Counted from the first letter of the stretch, positions 1 to 14,010 are shown. The stretch: 64,000 bases of DNA from Chionis minor (GCA_013398295.1 VZSF01009945.1:186001-250000), one strand, 5' to 3'. Made by a program: numbers and translations. Notes: generated by a model not told the origin, from the sequence alone.

Positions 1-1930
1 TCTCATCACTGATTAGTTTTAAAAGCCACTGCTGACAGAGATTTTTAGCTGGGTGGCAGAAAATACGTAAATAGTTTCTTCTAGTATTTTTACTTAAAGC
101 CATTGAGCTTTTGCTTGCTTCTGCCTACATCCCAGGGGCTGTCCCAGGACTTGTTTTGTTGTGTTATGACCGGTACCTTCAGGAACCCCAAAAGCTTTGT
201 TCTGCTGTATTGTCTCTGTCCCTAAATGCTAAACAAGGTTGAGGGAGTATATGAAAATTTTCTTGCAGGCCTGAAAACCAGGTGCCTAATATTTATGTTG
301 CTCATCTGCCAGGCAGAGGCTGGAGCTGAGCAGTCCTTTGGCCATATCCAGTAGCAGCTCTTCATCGTTGCTTCATCACCTGGAGTAATGGCAGAGCTTG
401 GGGAAATGTGCAGTTGGGGGAAAAAGTTTTTAATTCTTAATTTGCATTATTTAATTTAAAAATTGTGAATTCCTAAGTTTTTTCAGTTGACTTCGGGGAT
501 ACAGCGTGGCATTCATCTTGCCTAACACTAGATACCTACAAACTGTAGCTAAGCTAGCTTGTAGTCAGTGGGCAGAAAAAGACACTTTTTGGGAGCAATT
601 TAGATGGCATGTGTTTGTCAGCTCCCTTAGATGTTGCTGGGGGCCTGATCTGTGCTGAATAAAAAGCAGGCACAGATGCCTCTGGCCACCCCATGCGAGT
701 TGCTTAGGGGAGTAGGAACAGCTCAGGGTGTGCTCCCCTCCTCGCTCCTGCACCCTGTTTGAAAATGATTATGAATAATATATTCTACAAATAATAGAAT
801 TTCACAAAAATATTTCCAAATCCCGCCTTTTTCGTAAATGTGACTTAAAACTATTGGTACGAGAGCAGCACAATCTGAGCAACACTGTGCATTTCTGTCC
901 ATTTTTACCAGCACTTCAAGTCTCCCCTGAATTTGAGTTGGTGAGACAATGAGTAGTATATAGACAAATAAATAACAACCAACCCTACCTTGTTTCAGCA
1001 AAAGGCATGGAGGGTGAGTTACCACCTTAGGACCTGGTTGCCTTCAGCACGTTGCAAAAAATGTGCTTTGGGATGGCTTCAGGTGCCTCCCTGAATTGCA
1101 GGGGGAACGTGTTTTTTGGTTTGGTTTTATGTTGTTTATTTCAGTGAATTTGTCAACGTGGTTGAAAACCAGCCTGAAAGGGAGAAGAGTAATTGCTGGG
1201 GGACCTGCCAGCAGAGAGTAAACAAAAGGAGGTGAGTCAGTGGGGGGTGATACTGTTTTTGGTCTAAAATCCCTAAACCCTGCTCCACTACTGTGCAGAG
1301 TAACAGGTGTAACCACAGGCTTTCCCCGCTCCCTCCCCCAGCCCAAGCCAATTTACGTTTCTAAGCCTATGGAATGAGTACAACATGATGGAGCCAAAAT
1401 TTATGGAAAAAAAATCCATGCTAATAAAGGCTGTAAAATAAATGCAAACGAAAGCTAAAGTCAAACAGCTTTTATTCACATGAAAAAATAAACCTGTTAG
1501 CTCTGATAATCAATTAAAATATTATAGAATCAAGCAATCACAGATGTAGAAGCTTATCCTCCTTAAAGTCATTATAAATCACATCCTTTCCTAAATCTCT
1601 CTATTCCCTCTTATTGCTTACATTATAATCCCTGCCCGGGTATCATTTTCATTGCTAAACATACTGTTTGCCAGTCCGTTTATTAAGATTTGTCTTGATA
1701 GTGCCAAAACAAATGCTCCTTTTCAAAGATAAAAGGAAGGCTAATATTAAAATAATAATTTCACTACTTTGCTAGCAGAGCATAATTATTGAAGAAATTG
1801 GCATGTGCAATCTCTGAGGTGACAGGGAATTAGTATGTCAATAGGACCCTGCTTTGAAGTTGACCCATGCTGTTCTGGGTGGTGTTGGGCATACCCGGTT
1901 TCTTGTGATACGATGTGGGGAAAGAGAACA

Positions 1931-1960
1931 TTTTTTTTTTTTTTGGGGCGGGGGGGGCGG
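1931..1960. repeat. Poly(T) run followed by G-rich tract
   Basis: Fourteen T residues are followed directly by a tract of G runs interrupted by single C residues. The G part has runs of 4, 7 and 2, so it could contribute to a small G-quadruplex on the + strand. It is low-complexity DNA with no coding meaning. Confidence 0.75.
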
Positions 1961-2688
1961 AACAACCACCAACAAAACTGTTCTTCTTTGCTTTTTAATT
2001 AATTAAAAGCTTTTGTAAAAGTATACGGGACACATAGGAGACACAAAAAGTAAAAGCAGAAGAATTATAGATGGTAGGCTGATGAGAATAGCAAAGGGGC
2101 TTTAAGGGGCCTGGGACAATTAAAGAAAATGTGAAACTATTTGTTTTGCATGGGAGCTGTTGTTTGGTGACATCAGGCTTGCAGCAATGATGTCACTAAA
2201 GCGCTCCCGAGTACTGTGAGTGCAGTAGGGTTGAAAAGCGTTACTGGGTATAGTTAGGAGTGCCATAAGTTACAAAAGCAAACCCTTGCATTAAGCCCAA
2301 AACTGTTACCGGTTGACTCAAAACCTGGAGGAAGCCTGAGCCTAACAGCTTAACAACCCCACGGATTTATCTGGAAAAGCTATTGTGAACAATAAGCAGA
2401 GCTACTAAAACGTCCTAAAACCAAGCTTGAGAACAGACCAGATGTAAATGAAACCTGTTTATTTTTTCCGTGCTTTAGTTGGTGGCAGGCAGAGCCAGCG
2501 CCAAGGAAAGCTGTCAAGGTCACGGCTGTGCTAGTGCTCAGTAGGGTGAGTGTTGAGAGGCAGAAGCTGCTGGTGAGTGGGAAGGCTTTTAGACACTGAA
2601 TAGTCAATACTAGTTCAGTTTGAAATCCTCAAGTTACGTGAAGACTTGGTGAAATAAAATCTAAATAACATGTCATCCAAATATCTAC

Positions 2689-2717
2689 TTTATATATATA
2701 TATAATACACATACACA
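2689..2717. repeat. (TA)n / (CA)n microsatellite
   Basis: A run of alternating TA dinucleotides passes into a short degenerate ACACATACACA stretch. It is a compound dinucleotide microsatellite and probably length-polymorphic. Confidence 0.8.
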
Positions 2718-4455
2718 AAATCTTCTTGTAACAAGAGTGAACCAAACGACGTCCCCTTTTTGCATGGGTAAGACTATTTCAAATAAGAAATAGAAATGGC
2801 TCCAGTTCATAGTAAATAGCTGATGGATCACTATGGTTGTACATGAATGGACATTGGAAAAAAATGGCAGTCTGGTGTCTGGTAGACCAAAAGACTGGGA
2901 AGAACAGCACTCGAGATAGAAATAGGTCAAGATGAGGTAGCATGGGGGAAATGTGTTTGGGGATTTTTTTTGTTGTTTTGGTGTGGGTTTTTTGGTGTTG
3001 TCTTGTTTTGTTTTAAATAAAAAAACCCCTGTCAGTTAACAGTAGTCAAGTACCATCTTATGGAGTTGCATTTCACTTTGCATTCTATGTGAAACTATAT
3101 GCAGTTTGATGTTCACAACTTTCTTTAAAGATCAAGCCATCAAGAAACAATTGATGGTTCATGACTTTGGTCCTGGAATTGTAAAAGTGACCTCAGTGGT
3201 CTTATGTCAATTAATACCATTTGGTAGTTTGGACAATGATATGAGTCCCCCATATCTCCATAAAGATTCACAGTAGCTCAAAGGCAAATGTTGAGTAGAG
3301 CAAAGAGTTAATTATGGTTGCTTAGTTATTATGGAGTTTAGTGTTTGCATTAATGTAACTGTACTGATTTTGGTGTCGTTCTTTCACATTTGTCTCTTAA
3401 GAACAGACTGTCTGTTGGGGTTTATCAGTGGGGAGCTACCTGATTAGCTGAGGGAAAGAAACATTTAATTTAGAAATGCCTTTTTTTTTTTCTTTCTCCT
3501 ACAACTGAAAATGAAATGTAAGAGTTATCATCAAATTTGGACACTTGGATTTGCATTATGGAATTTGGAGAAGAGTGCATGATACCTGTGGTGCTCATCC
3601 CAGTATCCCAAAGCTTTCTTCTGCTTTGGAAATGTCACCCAGAGGAGACAGGATACTCGGTAAACTCAGCGTAGAGGTCTGTTCCTTGTCTTTTTGAATC
3701 CTCATCACATTAGTCACACAGAAACCTAATTTTTAAAGAAATGTGACTATCAGGCAGATTTGTTTTGTTTTCTGATTCATTGTTAGATAATTGGTGCAGA
3801 ATTATATTTTTCTGAGTGCTGCTGAATTGAGCCTAGACCAGAGTTCCCTTGAGATATCAGTTGGTTGTTTCTGGCAGTCCTCTTAATAAAACTCCGATTT
3901 TATTAAATTCCTGCTCTCTGAATGTAACAAATTCCTATGTCAAAGTTGATGGGACTCCAACCTCTCCTCACTATAACCCTGCCTCGAGGCAGTGAGCGAG
4001 CTATAAATGCTCAGCTACTTCAGGACTAGGATGAATCAGCTGAAAAGATTCATATAAAAAAAAAAATATCTTAAGTTAGTCCATTTTTAGTCACAATTCT
4101 TTCTGCCTGACTGTGTGAAGACCCAAGTGTCTTGGTGTCCTGTTCATTTAATGGAGCCGTTGGATATCCGTGATACTGAAATCTGTTTTTAAGCTGCTTC
4201 AGTGTGAATAACTTTAAGCCTGCAATGCAATAAATATGTCCTTGAACATACGTAGACCACTATAAAGAGGTAAGTGAGCTACCAGTTCTTTTCTTGAATG
4301 CACTAACAGTGCACATGCTTGGTTGAATTTCTGCAGCAATTAGAAATTAATTTTTTAACATTCCCTTGACCAGAGAAGATGATGTGTGTTGATTGATCTA
4401 AAGTTTGCGTTACAGTTTTTAAAAATATTTTGGTTTGGACGAAGTGACACTCTCT

Positions 4456-4487
4456 TGTGTGTGTGTTTATGTGTATATATGTATGTT
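4456..4487. repeat. (TG)n / (TA)n compound microsatellite
   Basis: TG dinucleotides are followed by mixed TATG and TATA units over about 30 bases. The array is short and imperfect. Confidence 0.75.
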
Positions 4488-5219
4488 AAGCTTGCTGCTT
4501 TTAAATTCATGGCTTTGCTGTAGAGGTGAGGAGGAAAGCTGTTGATAACTCAGTTTGAGGTGCTCGTGGCAGACAGGGGTTGGCCTGGTGATGGGCACCA
4601 CGTGCTCTACGTTGAAAATGCCGCTCTGCCCCTTTCCTGGCATGCACACTCTGGACAGACAGATATTCTGACATTTTTGATCCGGTATGAAAGCATATGG
4701 ATGCCCTCTTGTGAAATACAACCCACTTACATGTTTTATGTCACTCTGCTTTGAGACGGCTGGAGCTGAAGATGGGATCTAACTATGAACACCGTTAGTC
4801 CTTCCTTTTTTCTCCCCTGCCTGTGTGGAGCACAGCCATCCCTCCTCCTTTGCCTTTAGACATGGTCTACCTGCCCACCAGACGGGTGTGGAAAGGTGTC
4901 AGGTAAACTGAGACACTGCCGACAAGACCTTTGTGTGTATAAAGTTGCGTTAACATTTCTTGGCTGTGCAAATATTAACTGAAAATACTAATTATAATCT
5001 TACGCTGTAAGATTTTTACGAAAAGGTCGTAACACATCCTTCAGGTTATTCTTTTTAAAAAGGCAAGAAAAATGTTGCTGTCCATAAAGAGGTGCTTTCA
5101 TGAAGCCCTGGGAAAAGTCTGTGGCCTTTACTAGGTGGTCAGGGTTGGTACTGTCTGGTCCTAACAGGAGTTTAACCTCTAGTAATTAATCTCTGTTGAC
5201 TGAAGATGAATTTCAGCGT

Positions 5220-5690
5220 CTACTGAGAGTGGTGAGGTGGAGTTTTTTTGCCTTTTAAAATGTGGTGTAACGTGAGCTGACATGTAATGGTAACAAGAGC
5301 ATCTCCAGGGCAGCGAGAAGGAGACGTGCCCTTGGAAGCCCGTTTGCAGAGGCTGGGATGTCCCCCAGCATCAGGGCACGGCCAGGGGGCTGGGGACCAC
5401 ATCGTGGGCAGGGCCAAGGGAAGGGAGACAACTAGTGGGGTGGTGAGGTCCAAGGTGGACACGTGCAGTGTTGTGGAGCAGTTTCCCAGGCTTTCATCGC
5501 ATAACATCAGTAGTGAAGGCTGCTGCCTTACTTGGGCACCATCCCCAACACCAGCGTTGGACAACGCGTGCACCCGCGTAGCTGGTGACCAGCGAGAGGC
5601 TGGTTTCTGAGCTGCTGGGAGAACCGATGGCTGGTGGAGGGTGTTCAATGCTCTCGCACTGTGTCCAGATGAGCCCCTCAACCTAACAGC
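5220..5690. other. Local GC-rich block with frames open on both strands
   Basis: This block is clearly richer in G, C and CpG than its surroundings, for example around 5560-5600 where several CG dinucleotides cluster. It is open for 153 codons on the - strand (5220-5681) and 107 codons on the + strand (5287-5610). Neither product resembles a family I know, and stop-free frames on both strands are expected in GC-rich DNA. It could be a decayed CpG-rich element, a lncRNA exon or an old retroposed fragment. Coding function is not supported. Confidence 0.4.
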
Positions 5691-5886
5691 TACTTAATGC
5701 ACTCCCTGAACTCCCCCAAAGGAAGGGGAGGGCTCTCCCAAGGGCAGCACGAAAAAGCTTTTTGTAGTCATTAGTGCTGTCCCCTGTGCTGCAAGCTCCC
5801 TGCAACGAGCATGTCGACATCTCCACGATGTGCTCACATTTCAAAGGCTGTCCTCCCAACCAGCTGCATCTGAAGAAATGAAACAA

Positions 5887-5924
5887 TTTTTTTATTTTTT
5901 TTAATTTTTTTTTTTTTTTTTTTT
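5887..5924. repeat. Interrupted poly(T) tract
   Basis: About 38 bases of T with a few A interruptions. On the - strand it is an A-rich tract, such as a retroposed tail would leave, but I found no flanking duplication or recognisable retrocopy beside it. Confidence 0.8.
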
Positions 5925-8900
5925 AAGATACCATGCCAAGCCTTTTGAAATGAAAGCTGGGGCAGGCCTAGTGGAGATTAATGTAGGAAAAATGCTGCTG
6001 GCTTGATAAGCCACAGATGTCTGCGAGATTTGCTGAGGCTGTTGACAGCTCATGATGGTTTGCAGCTTGCAAGGTCCCCTGCCCTGGGACCAATGAGCCG
6101 GATATGTGGCTGGCGGCACGGGACAGGGTTCAGCCCAGCATGGTTGTTGGGTGAAGAGTTTGAGGAGATCTGGAAGAAAAACTGATGAGAGCTTTAGACC
6201 TGGTCTGGACCCAGGCTATTGTTGCAGGGAATTTTTTTATGTGCTGCACCTATTTATTTTTTTTTAAATAATGTCACTACTGGCAACTGTTTTTAGAATG
6301 CTAACAGGAAGATATAAGCTGGTGAAATTCTGTGAAAGTGTAAGATGGTGGTGGAAACTCAGTTTATGGCACTGATCTTGAGGAATTGAAAAGGTGACTT
6401 AGGCTGGTGAAATAATTCCCAGTGGGTAGAGAGGAGCTGTGCTTCTCTTAAATCTGTGTACATAATTAAAACCATGCAACTTTTTTAGAGAAGACCTTCA
6501 TTGAGTCATGTTTGGAAGTACCAGCAATACTAACAAATTGACAGCACCTCATTGTTTGTTGTTTTTAAGAGCATCCTGTCATCGAACACAGTCACAGGAG
6601 CTGTACAGAGTGCGACAGGAGGTCCCCCTGCAGCCTGTTAGGAAACAGGGTGGTCTGACTGTCCTGAGAGTTTTGTTCAAAGCCATAATGATTTCTTTTC
6701 ATTCATCCTTACTTCCTTTTTCTACCACTCAGCCTGCTCCTTAAATTTTGGTAGATTTGACAGAAGGGGCACTATAAAACTCCAAAATCTCAGTCCTGAA
6801 TAATAACAATCACTTCAGAGTCTGTAATTTTATATGTGAAGTTAGGACTTTTCCTCTCTATGACTTATTTTTATATACATAAAAAGAATTACACATGGAA
6901 AGTATATAAAAATATGTTGTTTAATTCTAATTTCATATGCCACTTTATCACCTTGTCGTTGAGGATTTCAGGTATTGGTTGTTTTTTTGGAAGAAAATAT
7001 TTTTAAAGTGTCTTCTGTCAGCTCACGTTTGCCTTGCTTTGCTTTTAGAAAGTTACAGATGGTTGCTTATATAAAAATATGATTAAATTCGTAGTTTCTT
7101 GAAATTTTGCACACATAGACTACATTCTTTGTGAGATGCTGCCAGTCAAGACTATCTTTGAATGAAGCTCTGTTGTCTTCATGATATTAAGGCCAAGTAC
7201 TTCACTGAGTTGTGGAGATAATGTATACGTCGTTATCCCTTGCGTACTGTCAGTGACCTTTCACACAGAAATCCCTTGGGAGTCTCATCCTCTGCTTGGA
7301 TTAAGGTTCTTCCGAAACTGCATTCTTGCATGCCCTGAATATTCAGTGTTATTTTAGACAGAAAATGAAATTAATTAAATTTGCTGTTAGTTTTTGTGTT
7401 GAAGTGATGCTGTTTTCATCACCTTAAAACACCTTTGCACATACTGGTGTTTATATGCAACTTCTTGGTAATGATACTTTCCATACCTGGATAACAGATT
7501 CAAATTGGTGCAACCCCAACGTCCAACAAGTGTCAGGCAAATGCAGAAAATTGTTTTGCCAAAATATCTTGAAAATAATTTGAACCAAAATAGTCTTTTT
7601 TTAATTTTTTTTCCCTCAGAACAGCAGTTTTCTGTAAAATTGTGATAAACGCTAGGTAAGAAATGCTAGTCAATGGATGTAGATATTTAAATGTAAATTT
7701 ATCTATAATATGAATCTATGCATCTGCTTGTAAATGGATTAGCAAAGATGCAGACTTTTCTTGTCCCCTTTGCAATGCTGTCATTTTTTCCTAGCAGCAG
7801 TCTCTATTGCATATCCCAGCTTGCACAGTTTGCCTAATCAATGTCTCACGGTACAATTGGAGGCAGCTGATGCTCAGCACATATATTTTTATTGGGAAAA
7901 CTTGTATATTGGTAGTGCACGCAAGTTTGACAGAGGTAGCTGAGAAATTTCCATAAATTTCCATTTATCATTTCCATAAATGATAGGAAAACTTTTATTC
8001 CCTGTACCCTCAAAAGCAGCAATTGTTTTAGGGGAATTTTAAAGGAAAATGGTATAAAACTTATCAACAATATGACTTTAGTTACCAAAATGTTTGGGTA
8101 TTTGAACGAAGAAAATTGAAAATTGTTTCATTTCAGTTCCTTTACAAAATAAAGAGGTTCCAACATTTTCTGAGTAGGTGAGAAGGATGGAGACTGGCTA
8201 TGTTATGTACCATATTATGTATAAAATCAGCTTGCTTGCGTAGATCTTTCCAATAGTCTGTGTTCACAACTGGGAGGGAGGGGGTGACGAGGGCACACAG
8301 AATAAAAAGTGTTATAGATCGTGCTCATCTGATTCTTTTTGCTTGGGAGCACCCAAGGGACTGGTATAGCAATAGTAAAGTAAATACCCGATGCCATCTA
8401 GCACGTCATGGTATTAGCAAAGGAAACACTGTCATCTGCATTTGCAAAGGGGTAACCGAGGCAGTGCTCAAGTAAGTCCCAGAGGAGGTTTTGTTGTTTT
8501 GGGTTTTTTTTTTCTCCAGCTCTCCTCTTTGTGGCTTGTCAGTGCAAAGAAATCTTCTCTTCTTGTTGGGTTTGTAGCTCCTGCGGGGCTCTCAGTAAAG
8601 CTCCCACGTGTTACTGTCTAAAATCCTATATACTCAGGTGGCATTTAGACCTTCAATACTCAGGATGTTGGTTTTCCTTACTCCAGAGGAATAAATGATT
8701 AGTTCCTCAGCGGTAGATTGGTGTGCGCCTCTACAGGGAAATCCAACACTGTAATGTAAATTCAACTCAAGGAGTTTTGTGATGGGCAGCAGGGTAAAAA
8801 TATACCCCTGTTTGGGCTGGGAACGTGCCTCCCCATCTCCAGACAAGGTTTGGTTTAGGTAGCTTGTCCGTTGTGCCAAGCCAGCGTGCGAGGAGGATGA

Positions 8901-9272
8901 TTTCAGCATTGTTCATAGCTGTATTATGTGAGTCTGTAGAGTAAGACATAAGCACAGTTTAATGAGGCTCCAAGAAAAAGAGGTTTGAGTAACTTCTGCG
9001 TTTGCTGAGGTTTTGACAGACCACGGTGCTGTAGTTGAACTGAACTGTCACTCCTAAGTAGTTCTCAGTGACTTGAATCTTATTTTCATGCTTTTAATGA
9101 TTATGTTAGATCCATTATTTGTTGGGTGGAATGTGTATATAATCTGAAAATACCTTAAAGAAGGGGTATCTGAATACAATTGCTTGTGAAGTTTTCTTTG
9201 TGGATATAAAAATACAAAACTTGCCATATAAAATGTCAGAAATAGCAGTGCTACATAAAACCCCTGAAGGAC

Positions 9273-9289
9273 TTTTTTTTTTTTTTTTT
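9273..9289. repeat. Poly(T) tract
   Basis: Seventeen consecutive T residues. No flanking target duplication was seen. Confidence 0.85.
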
Positions 9290-10517
9290 AAGAATAAGGG
9301 AAAAGTGTAATTTGTGCCTAGATAATTAGTGGTGTTTTACCACTGAAATGTACACCACTTGGAGGAACAGTCACTGGAGCCTTTCACACCTGCATGGGGT
9401 ATGAAATTCCAAACAATTAAAACAATTAATATATGCTCCTGAAAAGAAGTCTATTGTGCCTTAGCAAAAAGCCCATTGCAGGAGTGAAAACAAATGTGGT
9501 AAAGCAGAATGTGTGATAAAGGGAAAATGTACTGTCAAAGACTTTCTGACACATCTTTTCATCCCCAAAATTAAACATGGAATAACTTCGTGAGCAAGTG
9601 TTGCTTGCAAGGCTGAATTTACTGTAGTATTCCTTGTGAAAGGCTTTTGCTTTTTAAGAATGGTAATAGGCAGTTATGTGGTTTTGCTTGTTTTTTAGAA
9701 ACAAAACAAAAGGTAAGTGCCATTTGGTCTTTTGGTTGAGAACTGAAAACAAGTAATATGGGGTTAAAAGTCACCTTAAAAATTAACAGCTTCTCTGTAT
9801 TCCTACTTAGCTTCTAGCTGAAAGGAACTGTAGAAGAGGAGATACCGTGCAAGTTTTATATTAAATATTAGTTCACTTTGTCCTATCCTTGCTGTGTAGG
9901 TGTTCACTCCCTGTATCTCCAAACAGGGGGAAAAAAGACTGCAGTGTATCAGTCACTTAATTTTTACACTTGCATATTTCATGGGTGTCGTTACGTGTAA
10001 AAAATTTTATATGTACCTTGAGAAACAGAATACATACAAAGAAGGATCTTTTAGTTGACAGGTTCAAATGTCATTCCTGAGTGTTTGCAGAATTGTATTA
10101 AAATTTTCTCTTTAGAAGAGAAAAGGAGATAAGTTGTTTGACAAAGAAAAAAAAATAGGCATTTGACTTCCAGTGGTTTGTGTTTTCATCGTGATCTTTG
10201 TAGAGAAAGGGTGAAAAAACTTTTAAGAAAATGAAAGCTGAAATCCTTGGCATCCCTGGGGCAAAGCAGGAAGAGCCGCCTATACTCTGTGGGCACTCGG
10301 TGCCACCCCTCTCCTGGTTCCCTATTTTTGGAAGCCTCTGTAGAAGGTCAGTGGGAAACATAACCCCCGGCTCCTAAGGCAAGGGCAGCATGGATTATCA
10401 TTCACAAGAAACTAAAGACAGATTGCTAGTAGAGAGAAAATAGTTACTCCTGTTAGTATTTCCTAGACGAACACAAGCAGCTTAAATTTCAGTTGTTCAA
10501 AATTAGTTGCTGGATTT

Positions 10518-10562
10518 AAAAAAAAAAAAAAAAATTAACTCTATTCCCCCCTCCCTCCCTCC
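10518..10562. repeat. Poly(A) run followed by CCCT-type pyrimidine repeat
   Basis: About 17 A residues, then a short AT-rich linker, then a (CCCT)n-like tract ending near 10562. Low-complexity DNA. Confidence 0.75.
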
Positions 10563-10991
10563 GGTCAATCATTATTACTTATCTCTAATGTTTGAAATCT
10601 AATCTCTGTTGCTGAGCAAATATTTCAGAACCTATCTAGACAAAGTCTTTTAGTATAAATTTTGAGAAAACAGCCATTTGTGAATTTGGTAAGAATAAAT
10701 CATACATACATTCATAATCATCTACTTTGTTCTGTTTTAATGTGCAATTGCTGCACTTACATTGGGAAGCAATAAATACCTACATTGATACTTTATGTGT
10801 TTTATTAGAAATAGCCATCGAAAGAAAAACATACAGCAGATCACAAAAGACTTGTCTGGAAATTCCTTGTTTCCCTGATGGTTGTCTCATATTGAGGCTT
10901 CTTGGCTCTGGTCTCTCTGGTCAGACTAGGATGCGCTGGAGAGGAGGTTGCTTTCTGTATGTGTCAGGTGTGTTGGATTTTCTCTCATCTC

Positions 10992-11007
10992 AAAAAAAAA
11001 AAAAAAA
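10992..11007. repeat. Poly(A) tract
   Basis: Sixteen A residues with two small + strand frames running through them, which makes both frames (10727-11053 and 10902-11117) implausible as genes. Confidence 0.85.
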
Positions 11008-13995
11008 GAGGGTGGGGTGTGAGGGATTGGAATACAGGGGAACATCAGGGTGAGATATATGGAGAATCTGACTCAGGATATCGTTCCCAGTATACTTTAG
11101 CCCATCCTAATCTCTAGCTCCAGCTCCCCAACAAGCGTGTCTTCATGAGTGCGACAGCGCTGGATTTTGCTGGTTGTGGCCAAGGGTCTGGGCCCCAGCA
11201 CTTCCCTGGTCAGGCAGGAGCTGCGACTTTGTCCCCCTCGTGCTGATCAGCGGCTGCAACTCTCTGAAGAAATCTCAGTAGGTGCCTTTTCCAAGGAAAG
11301 TTTGATTTGTGTTGTCATTTAAAAATCTTTTTAATATTAACTAAAATTATCAAATCTTAAAGTATATTTAGAAGTTTCATTTTAAAATTCTGTTCCTTCA
11401 GAAGGCTAGAAAGTGCCAGTTTCACCATTTGATGAATAGCAAAAGCTTATTTATGGCTGCTTTTGACACTCAGTCATGTGGCAGAGGCAAAGAAACAGCT
11501 GGTAATGGGGCCAGTAAAAGTTAAAATAAAGGGGAGGAGGAAATGCTATATAACAGAAGCAGAGGGATATTATTAGCCCCTGCACTCTGCTAGAGAAGAT
11601 CCAGGGAATGAGAGAAGCTCTTTAGGAGGCCAGGAAAATTTCCCTGAGGCTCCCGTACCCATCTCCCACACACCAGCTTTCAGGACTGGTGTTTCCCAGC
11701 AGGAGCTGGTCTGGACCAGGCTGTGCTGCAACAAAGAGGAAGGGCAACAGATGCAGAGAGACGCTGGGCAATTCTGCAGCCAAGTCCAGTGCTCGTAGTG
11801 TGTTTTTGCTAAAAGGGATTTCTTCAGTGTAATTAACTGTGCTGGTTACAAGATAAAAATGTCATGAATTGAGCCAGTTTGAGGAATTAAAACTCAGCTT
11901 TTTTTCTGTGTTGCATTATCAAATTGGGCAGGACCAGGGTGACCCTTCATTTGAAGGCAGGTGGCAAAGCACAGACCTGCAATCGATGATTGCACATGGA
12001 TTGTAATGCTCAGAGGACGCCATGTCAGTAACACATGGAAAATCAGGATCCTGTTCAGGATTCCTGTACAGCCCTTTACCATGGGAGACATGAGGCAGTC
12101 GTCCTCCTAACCTTACCGAGCTTGCTCTTAGAGCCTGGAGTCTTGTTCACACATCTCTCGGTGCGAAACTGCTCCAGACACGCATTGCGCTGACAGCGCG
12201 ACCTCCTCTTCCTCCTCCTCCTGCTTTACCGCCTGCTTCCTTAGAGGAGCCCTCAACCCCCTGAGCTCAGCAGGGTGGCAAAGAGCATGAGGTGCTCTAT
12301 TGTATACAAATTCAGATTTCTGCAAGGAGTGAAAAGGCAAGTCAAATTAGCATTAGTTAATATTTAACTTAAAAACAAAACCCAAACAATCCAAAAAAAA
12401 CCACCACACCCATCCCAACTTCCCTAAAACAGAAGGAAGCTCTTCACGTAGGAAACCATAGAAGGAGCATTTAGAAGGGCAAAGAAAGAAGAATTCAAAC
12501 CCTGGAAAAGGTACATGCGATACCAAACGAGGCCAGGTCTGGCTCACAATGGTTTTTATGACCCTTCTGCACATACTCCAGATGAAATTCTTTTTCTTAA
12601 ATACCGAGAGAGTTGAACCATACCCAGTACGCTGAGGGAGAGACCACTGACACTTGGTAGCAGCATGAATACTTGCCCATGTCTGCCAAGGACTCCTCTA
12701 GTGACACAGCAGAAGGCAGCATTCACTGTTTTCGCAAGCGCATCGTGTTGATGCTGAGAGTTATTGCAGGATCAGTGCAGGCACACAACTGCTTCTCAAT
12801 CATTTGCAGCTTTTAATGAACTATTGAATTGTAAAAATAAACCCTTGCAATTAATCTTGTGCATTTAACATCATGTTTTACACTATGGGAGGGTCACCCT
12901 CACTTGCATTTTTTTCTTAAGTTTAGCCAGTTCCTTGTATACAGCAGCCCCCAAATTCCTTTCTACTGGAAATGCTTTTCAACTGAATTCACTGCAAGAT
13001 TTTGTATTTTTGTCTCAAGATAGTGAATGAAAATGCTAATTCTTTGGAGTAATTTCTCTGAGCTTTGTTTTTAAATATCATCAATATATTCTTGCACTAC
13101 ATTCTGTTTTATCAGCTGAAGGCATCTGTGACCTGGAAAACTTATCATAAATACTTAACGTAGCTACTTCTGCCTTTCTTTCACTTCTGTGTCAACCAAC
13201 CAGGATACACTAAATTTCTTGAGTTTTGCTTCCATCTTAGTTGTGATCTTCTCATTGCCTCATTACCCTTATTTACATCACCCTGCTCATCTTGAAAACT
13301 GAGGTCAAGTTCTCATTTAAACCTGAATCTAGATCATCCTCAAAATATGTCCTACCTGTATTGTTTATCACCCTTTTTTTTTTTCTTTCTCTCTTGCTGT
13401 TCTCCTTTTATTTGTACACAACAATCTTATTGCTGTTTGTTCTGAAATACAACTCTTCAAATCTGCAAAATGGTGTTTGTCTAAATTGTATTAAAAAACC
13501 AGAATGTTTTTATAGACAGTGTGGTATTTTTCCTGTACCTTAAACTTTTTTCTAAATACATTTTGCACTTTTAAAAAAAATCAAGTGCATATTTGTGTCA
13601 TCTTAGAAAGCCAGATATGTTTTATTTAATTAAAAAAAAAAAGCACTAAAAAGGAAAAGCAACAGCTCCCAAACTGCAGATTGAAAATTAGTTTGTCCTT
13701 AGCAAGTGAGATGGTTTTGGCAGCAATCACACTAAACAGGGATTTTCCAATCTTGGCTGCTAACATGAGATTCCTTGTTTAGGATCACATTGCTTGTAGA
13801 TTACAGAATTGGCCACAGAATAGACACACTACTCAAATGACAGATTTGTCCAACCTGTGCTGTGTTACAGGAAACGGGGCCATGTTTTGTAAACCAGAGC
13901 TAATATTTTCCATCTGTAACCAAGTACAAGACCGATGAAGGACATAAAGAATATTCTGCAATGGAGAATGACTGGAAGAAGAAATCCCTGGTCTT

Positions 13996-14010
13996 AAAAA
14001 AAAAAAAAAA
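13996..14010. repeat. Poly(A) tract
   Basis: Fifteen A residues in AT-rich sequence. No duplication flanks it. Confidence 0.8.

Larger units (their letters stand above)
1..5219. other. Non-coding single-copy DNA, no gene recognised
   Basis: No family-level protein similarity was recognised on either strand. Open frames reach only about 100 codons (for example 723-1025 and 1044-1346 on the - strand) and overlap in competing frames. The + strand is rich in G and T; the 60 bases from 601 contain A9 C11 G19 T21. Poly(A) hexamers occur in both orientations around 1400-1490, but nothing shows they are used. Simple repeats in the interval are listed separately. The stretch reads as intron or intergenic DNA. 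Confidence 0.6.

Noticed and set aside
5220..5681. 153-codon - strand frame as a gene
   Set aside because: Both strands are open in this GC-rich block and the product has no known motif; kept only as a compositional feature.
8425..8475. MIR-SINE-like words (CATTTGCAAAGGGGTAACCG, then AGGCAGTGCTCAAGTAAG)
   Set aside because: Only a short stretch resembles the conserved MIR core, with several mismatches; too weak without a profile search.
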